From NCBI GenBank assembly GCA_964409675.1, contig CAYPEF010000031.1, positions 1-18,943 on the forward strand: a DNA stretch of 18,943 nt. The letters run 5' to 3'. Below, piece after piece: positions 7,102 through 14,745 of the stretch. Made by a program: the position numbers and the translations under genes. How positions within the stretch are numbered: the stretch's first letter is position 1; each line of letters starts with the position of its first letter. Source of the stretch: CAYMDD01 sp964409675. Its GTDB lineage: Bacteria > Pseudomonadota > Alphaproteobacteria > Rickettsiales > SXRF01. The notes under the pieces were generated by a model. It searched no databases, had not been told where the DNA came from, and saw only the letters and a list, made by a program, of their open reading frames with translations.

Positions 7102-7620
7102 TCAGCGCCCCATCATCGCGGAAAACGGGATGGAATAGTTGACCAGCAACGTTTCCGCACCGGGATTCTTGTCATAAATGCTGGCATTGGAAATATGGTT
7201 GAAGGAAACCCCTACGCAGTGCATGTTGGGAAGCTGGTAGTCCAGCTCCAGCCCGGAGCGGAATTCCAGCGCGCCACCCAAATCCTTGCCATGCCCCTGC
7301 CCGTATGCGCCGACCATAAAATTCGGGATCAGGTACAGCTGGCTTGGCATCAGTTCGATTTCCCAGTTGAGGCCACCATAGCCGTAAATCGCTGCATCGG
7401 TGGTAATGCTTACGCCAACGGTTGGGCGAATGCCGTATACCAGCGGCTTCATGCGGTATTCCACCCCAAACTGGGCGCTCTGGTCATCCTGGTCGATCAG
7501 GTCGAACCAGCCGGCGTAACCGGTCAGGTATTCCTCACGCGAGGCGGCGGCCTGGGCGCTAATGGAGGCGGTGCAAAAAGCGATCAGCGAGGCGGCGGCC
7601 AGCAACGGACGGAAGGTCAT
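7102..7620 (-). CDS. PagL-like lipid A 3-O-deacylase (outer membrane beta-barrel)
   Basis: The 172-residue precursor has a signal peptide (MTFRPLLAAASLIAFCTASI with a cut after the following SAQA or so) and alternating hydrophobic strands expected of a small beta-barrel. The key motif is FNHISNAS: His142, Ser144 and Glu156 reproduce both the identities and the spacing (2 and 12) of the Pseudomonas aeruginosa PagL triad as I recall it (His126, Ser128, Glu140 of the mature protein). Such enzymes remove the 3-O-acyl chain from lipid A in the outer membrane and alter host recognition and permeability. A longer reading to 7764 is rejected: a promoter lies at 7660-7688, AGGGA stands eight bases before the ATG at 7620, and the signal peptide begins there. 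The substrate is inferred from the family. Confidence 0.82.
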   Translation of the reverse strand: MTFRPLLAAASLIAFCTASISAQAAASREEYLTGYAGWFDLIDQDDQSAQFGVEYRMKPLVYGIRPTVGVSITTDAAIYGYGGLNWEIELMPSQLYLIPNFMVGAYGQGHGKDLGGALEFRSGLELDYQLPNMHCVGVSFNHISNASIYDKNPGAETLLVNYSIPFSAMMGR

Positions 7621-7659
7621 AGATAAATCCCTGTATCGATAAGGTGAGAAGCAATTTCG

Positions 7660-7688
7660 GATATAGACTATTCGCATGCGGGCAACAA
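7660..7688 (-). promoter_or_regulatory. Sigma-70-like promoter for the PagL-like gene
   Basis: On the minus strand TTGTTG (7688-7683) and TATATC (7665-7660) are separated by 17 bases. Transcription would begin near 7653, about 33 bases before the start codon at 7620. The spacer contains the 8-base palindrome CGCATGCG. Confidence 0.5.
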
Positions 7689-7711
7689 TCCTTTTCGCGC
7701 GTTTGTCTGGA

Positions 7712-7745
7712 AATTGCCAAGCACCTAAAGATGCGCTTGGTAATT
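7712..7745. promoter_or_regulatory. Long inverted repeat over the -35 box: candidate operator
   Basis: AATTGCCAAGC (7712-7722) and GCTTGGTAATT (7735-7745) are inverted complements with one mismatch in 11. A 12-base spacer separates them. The right arm covers the -35 box of the plus-strand promoter at 7737-7765, and the left arm lies 24 bases upstream of the minus-strand -35 box of the PagL-like gene. This is the position expected of an operator that could affect both divergent genes. Confidence 0.45.
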
Positions 7746-7765
7746 GGTGAAAAATCTGGTACAAT
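7737..7765 (+). promoter_or_regulatory. Sigma-70-like promoter for the gene at 7808
   Basis: TTGGTA (7737-7742) and TACAAT (7760-7765) stand 17 bases apart, with an AT-rich stretch after the -10 box. Transcription would start near 7772, about 36 bases before the start codon. Confidence 0.55.
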
Positions 7766-7807
7766 TTTAACTAATTTACTCTCACCAGCACATCACAGGG
7801 TACGGCC

Positions 7808-8107
7808 ATGGATTCCGTTTCAGAGAATACCGCCGGTACAGCCGATATCCCGGCCGTGCATAACGACCCGACCTTTGATCCCACCATGCAACCGGGCCAG
7901 CGATTCAGTTATTGTTTCTGGGGAAAGCTGTTCATCGCGGTGCCCGCCATTGCCATTATGTCTTTTTTCACCGCCTCTCTGTTCGACGACCCGCTGACGC
8001 AATTGTTTGTCGGCGGTTCGGTGGCCTGCGGCATGGTATTGCTGGCGGTATGGGTGGACAGACTCCCCTGCCTGTCCGGCATGATATTTCCGCGTAAAGT
8101 GAAGTAG
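7808..8107 (+). CDS. Small two-helix membrane protein, function unknown
   Basis: The 99-residue protein begins with a polar, Asp/Pro-rich stretch of about 38 residues. Two hydrophobic segments follow, about 40-59 (KLFIAVPAIAIMSFFTASLF) and 66-83 (LFVGGSVACGMVLLAVWV), and a short basic tail ends in PRKVK. Both termini are predicted cytoplasmic. I recognise no family. CAGGG about ten bases before the ATG and a good promoter upstream support the call. Its TAG stop touches the stop codon of cysQ on the other strand with no base between, so the two transcripts must overlap at their ends. It diverges from the PagL-like gene and shares its control region, which hints at an envelope role but does not show one. 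Confidence 0.7.
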   Translation: MDSVSENTAGTADIPAVHNDPTFDPTMQPGQRFSYCFWGKLFIAVPAIAIMSFFTASLFDDPLTQLFVGGSVACGMVLLAVWVDRLPCLSGMIFPRKVK

Positions 8108-8866
8108 TCAGTTTCCGAAGCAGATGAAGCCCGGGTTGATGAAATCGGGCTTGCCATATATTAGCCGCTTTCCATCCAGCGTCTCCACGCGTCCGCCGGC
8201 GGCTTCTAAAATGGCCTGCCCTGCCGCCGTGTCCCATTCCATGGTGCGCCCTAACCGGGGATAGAGGTCGGCCTCGCCTTCGGCAACCCGGCAGAATTTG
8301 ACCGAACTGGAGGCGGAAGCGACGTGCGCTACTTTGTACCCACCCAGCAATTCTTCCATGCCGGGAGAGGTATGGTGACTACTTTTCACCACCGTCATCC
8401 CTTCCGCCGGGGTCGGGCGGGTGCGCACGGGGCACGGCCCCTGCCCCGGCTTCAGGCAGTAGGCCCCCTTCCCGGCCTCTCCGATATAGAGCGCGTCACG
8501 CTGGGGGATGTAGATCGCGCCCATGATGGGATAGTTCTCGCGGATCAGGCCAATATTGACGGTGAATTCGCCGGAGCCGCGCACGAAGCTGCGTGTGCCA
8601 TCCAGCGGGTCCACCAGCCAGTAAAGCGGGGCGGATGTAAGGGCGGCGAGATTTTCATCCTCCTCGGAGATAATAGGGATTTCCGGCGCAAGCGCCTTTA
8701 ACGCATCGAAAATCAGCCGGTGAGCCTCGATATCGGCGTCGGTGACCGGGGAATGGTCTTCCTTGGCGCGGGACTGGCGCGCGCCGGCGTAATGCACCAT
8801 GATGCGCTGGCCCGCCTCGCGGGTGAAGCGCCCGATGCTCTCGGCAAAATGCTCTTTTATTATCAT
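8108..8866 (-). CDS. cysQ: 3'(2'),5'-bisphosphate nucleotidase
   Basis: CysQ hydrolyses 3'-phosphoadenosine 5'-phosphate (PAP), a by-product of sulfate assimilation and of acyl-carrier-protein loading, to AMP. The 252-residue protein is a typical length for this branch of the inositol monophosphatase superfamily. The metal-binding motifs are all present: PVTDADIEAH (40-49), ISEEDE (66-71), DPLDGTRSF (86-94) and EWDTAAGQAILEAAGG (210-225). The FVRGSGEFTVNIGLI stretch fits CysQ better than SuhB. The start at 8866 is the first in-frame ATG matching the family; the ribosome-binding site is weak. The gene diverges from the glutamate dehydrogenase gene across 70 bases that contain a perfect dyad (8890-8907), and converges without a gap on the small gene at 7808-8107. 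Confidence 0.92.
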   Translation of the reverse strand: MIIKEHFAESIGRFTREAGQRIMVHYAGARQSRAKEDHSPVTDADIEAHRLIFDALKALAPEIPIISEEDENLAALTSAPLYWLVDPLDGTRSFVRGSGEFTVNIGLIRENYPIMGAIYIPQRDALYIGEAGKGAYCLKPGQGPCPVRTRPTPAEGMTVVKSSHHTSPGMEELLGGYKVAHVASASSSVKFCRVAEGEADLYPRLGRTMEWDTAAGQAILEAAGGRVETLDGKRLIYGKPDFINPGFICFGN

Positions 8867-8889
8867 TTTACTTTGATACCCTGATTAGA

Positions 8890-8907
8890 TCGGCTAAATC
8901 TAGCCGA
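8890..8907. promoter_or_regulatory. Perfect 7-bp dyad between cysQ and the glutamate dehydrogenase gene
   Basis: TCGGCTA (8890-8896), spacer AATC, TAGCCGA (8901-8907). It sits at the middle of the 70-base divergent control region, about 12 bases after a TTGATA box (8873-8878). A repressor or activator site is the simplest reading; a short RNA hairpin in the leader is the alternative. Confidence 0.4.
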
Positions 8908-8936
8908 AAATCGTTACTCCCCGCAGGAACCAATGC

Positions 8937-11900
8937 ATGTCTGAGAACTACACCACCAGGCGCAGCAACCGCCTGAACGCCATCTATTCCTTTCTCCCTG
9001 CCGCGAAGGCGGAGGAAAAAACCTTCATCGCCGCGTTCTTCGCCAAAACCCCGCCCGCCGATCTGGAGAAAATAGCGCCGCAGGAAGCGTGCGCGCTGGC
9101 GCTCTCGGCATACGGCTTCATGCAGGAGCGTGCACCGGGCAAGCCAAAAATCCGTATCTTTACCCCCACCGAAGAAGGCGCAAGCGCGCACCGGCTGGTG
9201 ATTGAGCTGATCAATGACGATATGCCGTTCCTGGTGGATTCCTTAACGGCGGAGCTTTCCCGGCAAGGATTTACCATTTATGAAACGCTACACCCGATGT
9301 TTGGCGTCAAGCGCAAGGGCGCGCAGCTGGCTGAGGCTGTGTTGCCGGAGCAAGCCGGATTCTCCCGTGAATCGTTCATCCACTTTGAGCTGTCGCCGCT
9401 GCCGGAGGATATTCAGCCGCAGCAGGTGCAGGCGGGTCTGGAGGCCACGCTGGAGCATGTGCGGCTGGCGGTGCAGGATTGGAAAGTGCTGATGCAGGAA
9501 ACCTCGGCGCTTTCCGACGCGCTGCCGCAGGCAGGTAAGAGCTTCAGCGCCGAAGCCATCGGCGAGGCGCAGGATTTCCTGCGCTGGCTGGTAGATAAAA
9601 ATTTCGTCTTCCTCGGCCACGCGGCGATTGACTACCCAAAGAAGGAAGGCGGCGCGCCAAGCATCGTGAAAGACTCGCTGCTCGGCATTTCGCGCATTGA
9701 CGATATTCCCACCGACGTGCGCAGTTCGCCCAACCTGATCGACATCCGCAAATCCGACCGCAAATCGCAGGTGCACCGCCCGGCATTGATGGATGTGATT
9801 ATCGTCAAGCGCTTCGACGCGAAAGGAAATGTCACCGGCGAGCACCGGCTGTACGGGCTGTTTACCTCCAGCGTCTATTACCAGAGCGTGGAGGAAATCC
9901 CGTATGTGCGCCGTAAGACCGGCAACGCGCTGGCGCGCAGCGGCTTCGATCCGGTGAGCCATGACGGCAAATCGCTGAAAGCCATCATCGAATTCCTGCC
10001 GCGCGACGAGATTTTCCAGCTCTCCGAGGATGAGCTGCTGGAGCTCAGCATCGGCATTCTCTCGCTGGAGGCCAAGCCCGGCGTGCGGCTATTTACGCGC
10101 CGCGATGTATCGGGGCGGTTTGTCAGCTGCATGGTGTTCGTGCCGAGGGAGTATTTCTCCACCGATATGCGCGAGAAAATCTGCCGGCTGCTGTGCGACA
10201 CGTTTCATGCCAGCATGGAGAATTTCTATACCCAGCTTACCGATTCGCCGCTGGCGCGGCTGCAGCTGATCCTGCGGCTGCATCCGGGTGCGCCGGAAGT
10301 GGTGGATACCGCGAAAGCGGAAGCAGAGATCGCCAGCCTTACCACCCATTGGAGCGACCAGCTACGCGCGGCCGCCATGCAGCGCTTCGGCGGGCAGCGG
10401 GGTGAGCGGCTGGTGCGGCTGTTCGGGGGGGGCATCCCAACCTCCTATATCGGGCGGTATGATATTTCGAGTACTATCCATGACATGGAGAAGATGGATG
10501 AGGCGCTCTCCACCGGCACGCTGGCGCTGGAGCTGTTTCGCAACAAGGATGAAGACAAGCGCACTCTGCATTTGAAGATTTATAACCCGTATGAGGAAAC
10601 CGCGCTTTCGGACATTCTGCCGACGCTGGAGCACATGGGCCTGCGGGCCATCGAGGAGCATCCGTTCCTGATCCAGCCGCAAGGCGGCGTGAAGCTGTGG
10701 ATTCGTGATTTCCGCCTGACCACCGCCAGCGGCGAGGAGGCGGACATCGAGCCGATCAAGCCGCTGTTTGAAGAAACCCTCACCCGCGTCTGGCGCAAGG
10801 AGATCGAGGATGACCGCTTCAACGCGCTGGTGCTGCGTGCGAAGCTCACCTACCGGCAGGCCAATGTGCTGCGGGCTTACGCCAAATACCTGAAGCAGAT
10901 CAATTTCACCTACGCGCAGACAGCCATCACGGCGGCGCTCTACGCCTATCCGAACCTTGCCCGCCTGCTGGTGGAGCTGTTCGAGGCGCGCTTTAATCCC
11001 ACGATGAAAGGCCACGAGGCCAAGAGCGCGCAGGCGATGCGCGCGTTTGAAGAAGGCCTGTCGCAGGTGTCGAGCCTAGCGGAGGAGAAAATCCTGCGCA
11101 TGCTGGCGGATGTGATTCATGCCACGCTACGCACGAATTATTACCAGAAAAGCACCGACGGCACGCCGAAGCCAGTGCTTTCCTTCAAGTTCAACTCGCA
11201 CGCCGTGCCGGATTTGCCATTGCCCAAGCCTTACGCCGAGATTTTCGTGCATTCGGCGCGGGTGGAAGGCATCCATTTACGTGGCGGCAAGGTGGCGCGC
11301 GGGGGACTCCGCTGGTCGGACCGGGCGGAAGATTTCCGCACCGAGGTGCTGGGGCTGATGAAGGCGCAGATGGTGAAGAATTCCGTGATCGTGCCGGTGG
11401 GTTCGAAGGGCGGGTTCATCCTGAAGCAACTGCCCGCCGGGGCCACGCGCGACGCCATGCAACAGGAAGGCATTGCCTGCTATACGCTTTATCTGCAGGG
11501 GCTGCTGGACATTACCGATAATATCCAAGGCGGGCAGGTGGTGCCGCCGAAGGATGTAGTGCGCCATGACGGGGACGACCCCTATCTGGTGGTGGCCGCC
11601 GATAAGGGCACGGCTACCTTCTCCGATATCGCCAACGGCGTCTCTGAATCCTATGGCTTCTGGCTGGGGGATGCGTTCGCCTCCGGCGGCTCGGCAGGGT
11701 ATGACCATAAGAAAATGGCCATCACGGCGCGCGGCGGCTGGGTGTCGGTGATGCGGCATTTCCGCGAAATGGGCGTGGATATTGGCAAAAGCGAATTCAC
11801 CGTCACCGGTATCGGCGACATGGCGGGGGACGTGTTCGGCAACGGCATGCTGCTCTCGGATAATATCCGCCTGATCGCGGCATTCAACCATCTGCATATT

Positions 11901-13709
11901 TTCCTCGACCCCGCGCCGGATGCGAAGAAAAGCTTTAAAGAGCGCCAACGCCTGTTCGATCTCCCGCGCTCCAGCTGGAAGGATTATGACGCGAAGCTGA
12001 TCTCCAAGGGCGGCGGCGTGTATGAGCGCAGCGCCAAGCGCATTGATTTGAGCCCGGAAATTCGGGCGGCGCTCTCCATTGAGGAAAAGAGCCTGTCGCC
12101 GGATGAATTAATTCGCGCCATCCTCAAAGCGCCGGTGGATTTGCTGTGGAACGGCGGCATCGGCACTTACGTGAAGGCGGAGGAAGAAACGCACGAGCAG
12201 GTGGGCGACCGCGCCAATAACGCGCTTCGCATCAACGGGCGCGAGCTTCGCTGCAAGGTGGTGGGCGAAGGCGGGAATCTCGGCTTCACGCAAAAAGGCC
12301 GCATTGAATATGCGCGCCTCGGCGGGCCCGACCATAAGGGCGGGCGCATCAATACCGACGCCATCGACAACTCGGCGGGCGTGGATTGCTCGGACCATGA
12401 GGTGAATATCAAGATCGCCTTCTCGCAAGCGCTTGGCAGTGGCAAGATGACGGTGAAGAAGCGCAACGATATCCTCGCCGCCATGACCGACGAAGTGGCG
12501 CGGCTGGTGCTGAAGGATAATGAATTGCAGACGCTTGCCGTCACCATCGCCGAATTGCAAGGCGTTACCCTGCTCGAATCGCAGGCGCGACTGATGCAGG
12601 GGCTGGAGCGGCAGGGGCTTTTGGACCGAAATATAGAATTCCTGCCCTCGGATAAGATGATTTCCGAGCTGAAACTGAACCATCAGGGCCTGACGCGCCC
12701 TGAGCTGGCGGTGCTGCTGGCCTACAGCAAGCTCGCGCTCTACCGCGATTTGATCGACTCGCCGCTGCCGGATGAGCCCTATTTCGCGCATGACCTCGCG
12801 CGTTATTTCCCGAAGGCGATGCAGAAGGATTTCGTAGCCGAAATCAATAATCATCCGTTGCGCCGGGAAATCATCGCCACCGTGGTTACCAACAGTCTGG
12901 TGAACCGGGCGGGGATTACTTTCATGCATGACATGCAGGAAAATACCGGCATGTCAGTGCGCGAGATCGCGGCAGCCTACACAGTGGCGCGCGATGCGTT
13001 TTCCTTGCGCAGCCTGTGGAACGAGATTGAAAAGCTGGAAGGCCAGGTGGAAGCCAAGGTGCAGGTGGAGATGTATGCCCGCGTCACCGAACTGCTGGAG
13101 CGCTCTGCGGTATGGCTGCTGCGCCATGCGCCGCACCCGCTGCCGGTGGAGGAGCTGATGCGCGAGCTGGCGCCGCAGATCGGCAGCTTCCTGGAGTCCG
13201 TGCCGCAGATGCATTCGGCGGCGACGGAAGAAGAATTCAGCGCCCAAAGCGCGCATTTGCGCGCATTACAGGTGCCGGAGGCGCTGGCGCACCATATCGC
13301 CGCGCTGCAGCCGCTCGGCTCAGCGCTGGATATTTTACGCGTGGCCAAGGAAGCGGGCATGCCGATTCCAATTGTCGGCAAGGTCTATTTCGAGCTGGGC
13401 GGAAGGCTTCAGCTGGGCTGGCTGCGCAATTACGCCGCGCGTATCCCGGCGCAAAGCCACTGGGACCGCACCGCCGTGCAGTCGCTGATTCATGATCTCT
13501 ATGACGAGCAGCGGCGCTTAACGGCGCTGGTGGTGGAAACGCTCTGCCAGGACAGCGAATGCACCACCAGCGTGGATGTGTGGAACGCGCAGCATACCGA
13601 AGAAGTGGCGCGTTATGTGCGCTTCATCGACGACCTCAAGGCGCGCAACGCCTTCGATATTTCCGTGCTGCTGGTGGCGCTGCGGCATATCAAGATGCTT
13701 GGCGTATGA
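8937..13709 (+). CDS. gdhB: NAD-specific glutamate dehydrogenase, large (about 180 kDa) type
   Basis: This enzyme deaminates glutamate to 2-oxoglutarate with NAD, usually in the catabolic direction. At 1590 residues it has the normal length of the L-GDH180 class found in alphaproteobacteria, Pseudomonas and Streptomyces. The N-terminal half (about 1-700) is the regulatory region of this class. The catalytic core follows: GGKVARGGLRWSDRAEDFR near 780-800, VPVGSKGGFILK near 815-827 and the dinucleotide-fold segment GIGDMAGDVFGNGML near 957-972. Then come DLLWNGGIGTYVK, CKVVGEGGNLGFTQ and NSAGVDCSDHEVNIKIA, all typical of the family. The last 350 residues form the C-terminal domain. AGGA nine bases before the ATG supports the start. 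No frameshift or internal stop is seen. The gene overlaps the next small gene by ATGA. The symbol follows Pseudomonas usage. Confidence 0.96.
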   Translation: MSENYTTRRSNRLNAIYSFLPAAKAEEKTFIAAFFAKTPPADLEKIAPQEACALALSAYGFMQERAPGKPKIRIFTPTEEGASAHRLVIELINDDMPFLVDSLTAELSRQGFTIYETLHPMFGVKRKGAQLAEAVLPEQAGFSRESFIHFELSPLPEDIQPQQVQAGLEATLEHVRLAVQDWKVLMQETSALSDALPQAGKSFSAEAIGEAQDFLRWLVDKNFVFLGHAAIDYPKKEGGAPSIVKDSLLGISRIDDIPTDVRSSPNLIDIRKSDRKSQVHRPALMDVIIVKRFDAKGNVTGEHRLYGLFTSSVYYQSVEEIPYVRRKTGNALARSGFDPVSHDGKSLKAIIEFLPRDEIFQLSEDELLELSIGILSLEAKPGVRLFTRRDVSGRFVSCMVFVPREYFSTDMREKICRLLCDTFHASMENFYTQLTDSPLARLQLILRLHPGAPEVVDTAKAEAEIASLTTHWSDQLRAAAMQRFGGQRGERLVRLFGGGIPTSYIGRYDISSTIHDMEKMDEALSTGTLALELFRNKDEDKRTLHLKIYNPYEETALSDILPTLEHMGLRAIEEHPFLIQPQGGVKLWIRDFRLTTASGEEADIEPIKPLFEETLTRVWRKEIEDDRFNALVLRAKLTYRQANVLRAYAKYLKQINFTYAQTAITAALYAYPNLARLLVELFEARFNPTMKGHEAKSAQAMRAFEEGLSQVSSLAEEKILRMLADVIHATLRTNYYQKSTDGTPKPVLSFKFNSHAVPDLPLPKPYAEIFVHSARVEGIHLRGGKVARGGLRWSDRAEDFRTEVLGLMKAQMVKNSVIVPVGSKGGFILKQLPAGATRDAMQQEGIACYTLYLQGLLDITDNIQGGQVVPPKDVVRHDGDDPYLVVAADKGTATFSDIANGVSESYGFWLGDAFASGGSAGYDHKKMAITARGGWVSVMRHFREMGVDIGKSEFTVTGIGDMAGDVFGNGMLLSDNIRLIAAFNHLHIFLDPAPDAKKSFKERQRLFDLPRSSWKDYDAKLISKGGGVYERSAKRIDLSPEIRAALSIEEKSLSPDELIRAILKAPVDLLWNGGIGTYVKAEEETHEQVGDRANNALRINGRELRCKVVGEGGNLGFTQKGRIEYARLGGPDHKGGRINTDAIDNSAGVDCSDHEVNIKIAFSQALGSGKMTVKKRNDILAAMTDEVARLVLKDNELQTLAVTIAELQGVTLLESQARLMQGLERQGLLDRNIEFLPSDKMISELKLNHQGLTRPELAVLLAYSKLALYRDLIDSPLPDEPYFAHDLARYFPKAMQKDFVAEINNHPLRREIIATVVTNSLVNRAGITFMHDMQENTGMSVREIAAAYTVARDAFSLRSLWNEIEKLEGQVEAKVQVEMYARVTELLERSAVWLLRHAPHPLPVEELMRELAPQIGSFLESVPQMHSAATEEEFSAQSAHLRALQVPEALAHHIAALQPLGSALDILRVAKEAGMPIPIVGKVYFELGGRLQLGWLRNYAARIPAQSHWDRTAVQSLIHDLYDEQRRLTALVVETLCQDSECTTSVDVWNAQHTEEVARYVRFIDDLKARNAFDISVLLVALRHIKMLGV

Positions 13710-14062
13710 GCGGGATCATCGGGTTTCTCATCGCGCTCGCGCTGCTGCTGCTGTTTTTCCGGCTGCTGAAGCTGCTGTTCATCCTGTTTATTATCGTGGT
13801 GATCGCGGGGCTGGTGTTCGGCAATGGCAGCATGAGCCGCTTCTATTACAGCACCCCGCCCGCGCAGGAGGCTCCGCAGAAGCCGGAGACTGCGCCGCGC
13901 GAAGGCAAAAGCGTGATGCGGGATATTTTTCCTGTCGTCCCGGCGCAGGCCGGGACCCAGGCCTTTCCTGCGGACAGGGTTAAAAAAATCATCAGTGCCT
14001 CTCTATATTCTCTTGCGGATGCACGGCATGGGTCCCGGCCTGCGCCGGGACGACTGATATAG
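13706..14062 (+). CDS. Small membrane protein with repeat-encoded C-terminal tail
   Basis: The start codon overlaps the stop of the glutamate dehydrogenase gene (ATGA), so translation is probably coupled. The 118-residue product opens with a very hydrophobic stretch, about residues 4-40 (GFLIALALLLLFFRLLKLLF onward), that would form one or two helices. A short polar linker rich in Pro and Glu follows. From residue 77 the protein is encoded by an inverted-repeat element and reads VVPAQAGTQ and onward, a tail seen in many unrelated proteins where such palindromes fall in coding sequence. The ancestral protein therefore probably ended earlier, and about 42 residues (77-118) were added. The stop codon lies three bases before the maf start. 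The function is unknown. Confidence 0.6.
   Translation: MSGIIGFLIALALLLLFFRLLKLLFILFIIVVIAGLVFGNGSMSRFYYSTPPAQEAPQKPETAPREGKSVMRDIFPVVPAQAGTQAFPADRVKKIISASLYSLADARHGSRPAPGRLI
13934..14054. repeat. 121-bp element with perfect 26-bp terminal inverted repeats (REPIN-like)
   Basis: The left arm (13934-13959) and right arm (14029-14054) are exact reverse complements over 26 bases, and each arm contains its own hairpin core, CCCGGCGCAGGCCGGG. A 69-base AT-richer centre separates them. Two inverted REP-like palindromes about 120 bp apart end to end match the design of REPIN elements, which are moved by RAYT transposases encoded elsewhere. A tight RNA hairpin would form. The element lies inside the 3' end of the small membrane protein gene and ends 11 bases before the maf ATG. 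The inverted-repeat structure is seen directly; mobility is inferred. Confidence 0.75.
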
Positions 14063-14065
14063 CGC

Positions 14066-14629
14066 ATGACGCTCATCCTCGCTTCGGCTTCGCCGCGCCG
14101 GCTGGAATTGCTGAAAAGCATCGGCATTGCGCCGGATAAGGTGGTTCCGGCGGAGATTGATGAAACGCCCCTGAAACATGAATTGCCGGAAGCCTATGTG
14201 CTACGGCTGGCCGCTGAGAAGGCGCAAGCGGTGGCGGGAAAGCACCCCGAAGCCGTCATCCTCGCCGCAGATACGGTGGTAGCCTGCGGCAGGCGGCTGC
14301 TCATGAAAGCGGAGGATGAAGCGCAGGCGCGGAAATTCCTCACCTTGCTCTCGGGACGGCGCCACCGCGTCTATACTGGCATCGCCGTGATTGCGCCGCA
14401 CAAGCCTCTGCGGGTGCGCGCCTGCCTGACGCAGGTGAAATTCAAGCGTCTGGAGGAGCGCGAGATCGCCCAATACCTCGCCAGCCGCGAATGGGAAGGC
14501 AAGGCGGGGGGATATGCCATCCAGGGCCTGGCCAGTGCCTTTATTCCCTCCATTAGCGGCAGTTACAGCAACGTGGTGGGCCTGCCCTTGCATGAAACAT
14601 GGATATTATTGCAGCCTTATTATTCGTGA
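14066..14629 (+). CDS. maf: Maf-family nucleoside triphosphate pyrophosphatase
   Basis: Maf proteins hydrolyse non-canonical or modified nucleoside triphosphates (dTTP/UTP- or 7-methyl-GTP-type, depending on the subgroup) and keep the nucleotide pool clean. The 187-residue protein has the family length. The N-terminal ILASASPRRLELL motif (4-16), the catalytic LAADTVVA (66-73), the SGRRHRVYTGIAV stretch, EGKAGGYAIQG and the C-terminal GSYSNVVGLPLHE are all present. No Shine-Dalgarno sequence lies in the 11 bases between the inverted-repeat element and the ATG; the nearest GGGA is inside the repeat arm. Translation may depend on ribosomes arriving from the upstream gene, whose stop is three bases away. 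The subgroup and its exact substrate cannot be decided from the sequence alone. Confidence 0.93.
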   Translation: MTLILASASPRRLELLKSIGIAPDKVVPAEIDETPLKHELPEAYVLRLAAEKAQAVAGKHPEAVILAADTVVACGRRLLMKAEDEAQARKFLTLLSGRRHRVYTGIAVIAPHKPLRVRACLTQVKFKRLEEREIAQYLASREWEGKAGGYAIQGLASAFIPSISGSYSNVVGLPLHETWILLQPYYS

Positions 14630-14704
14630 GACTTCGCAACTATCAGCGCATCCATATTCATTAATTTTAGTATTTTTGTTGCATTCAATATTTTTTTCTT
14701 TAAA

Positions 14705-14720
14705 GTAGATAAATATCTAC
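14705..14720. promoter_or_regulatory. Palindrome upstream of the NadM-like gene
   Basis: GTAGATA and TATCTAC are exact inverted complements separated by AA, giving a 16-base near-perfect palindrome 25 bases before the start codon. A loose promoter (TTGCAT at 14679-14684, TAAAGT at 14701-14706) overlaps it. A transcription-factor operator is the likely reading; I cannot name the regulator. Confidence 0.45.
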
Positions 14721-14745
14721 ACTAATCCAATAACTTATATGCGTT

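Noticed and set aside
7621..7764. N-terminal extension of the PagL-like protein to the ATG at 7764
   Set aside because: The promoter at 7660-7688 lies inside the extension, the extension has no signal peptide, and a good ribosome-binding site precedes the ATG at 7620.
12108..12929. 273-codon open frame antisense to the glutamate dehydrogenase gene
   Set aside because: It is a by-product of GC-rich codon bias. The sense frame encodes a recognised conserved domain through the whole span. The same applies to other long antisense frames, such as 9288-9962, 10362-11015 and 11277-11948.
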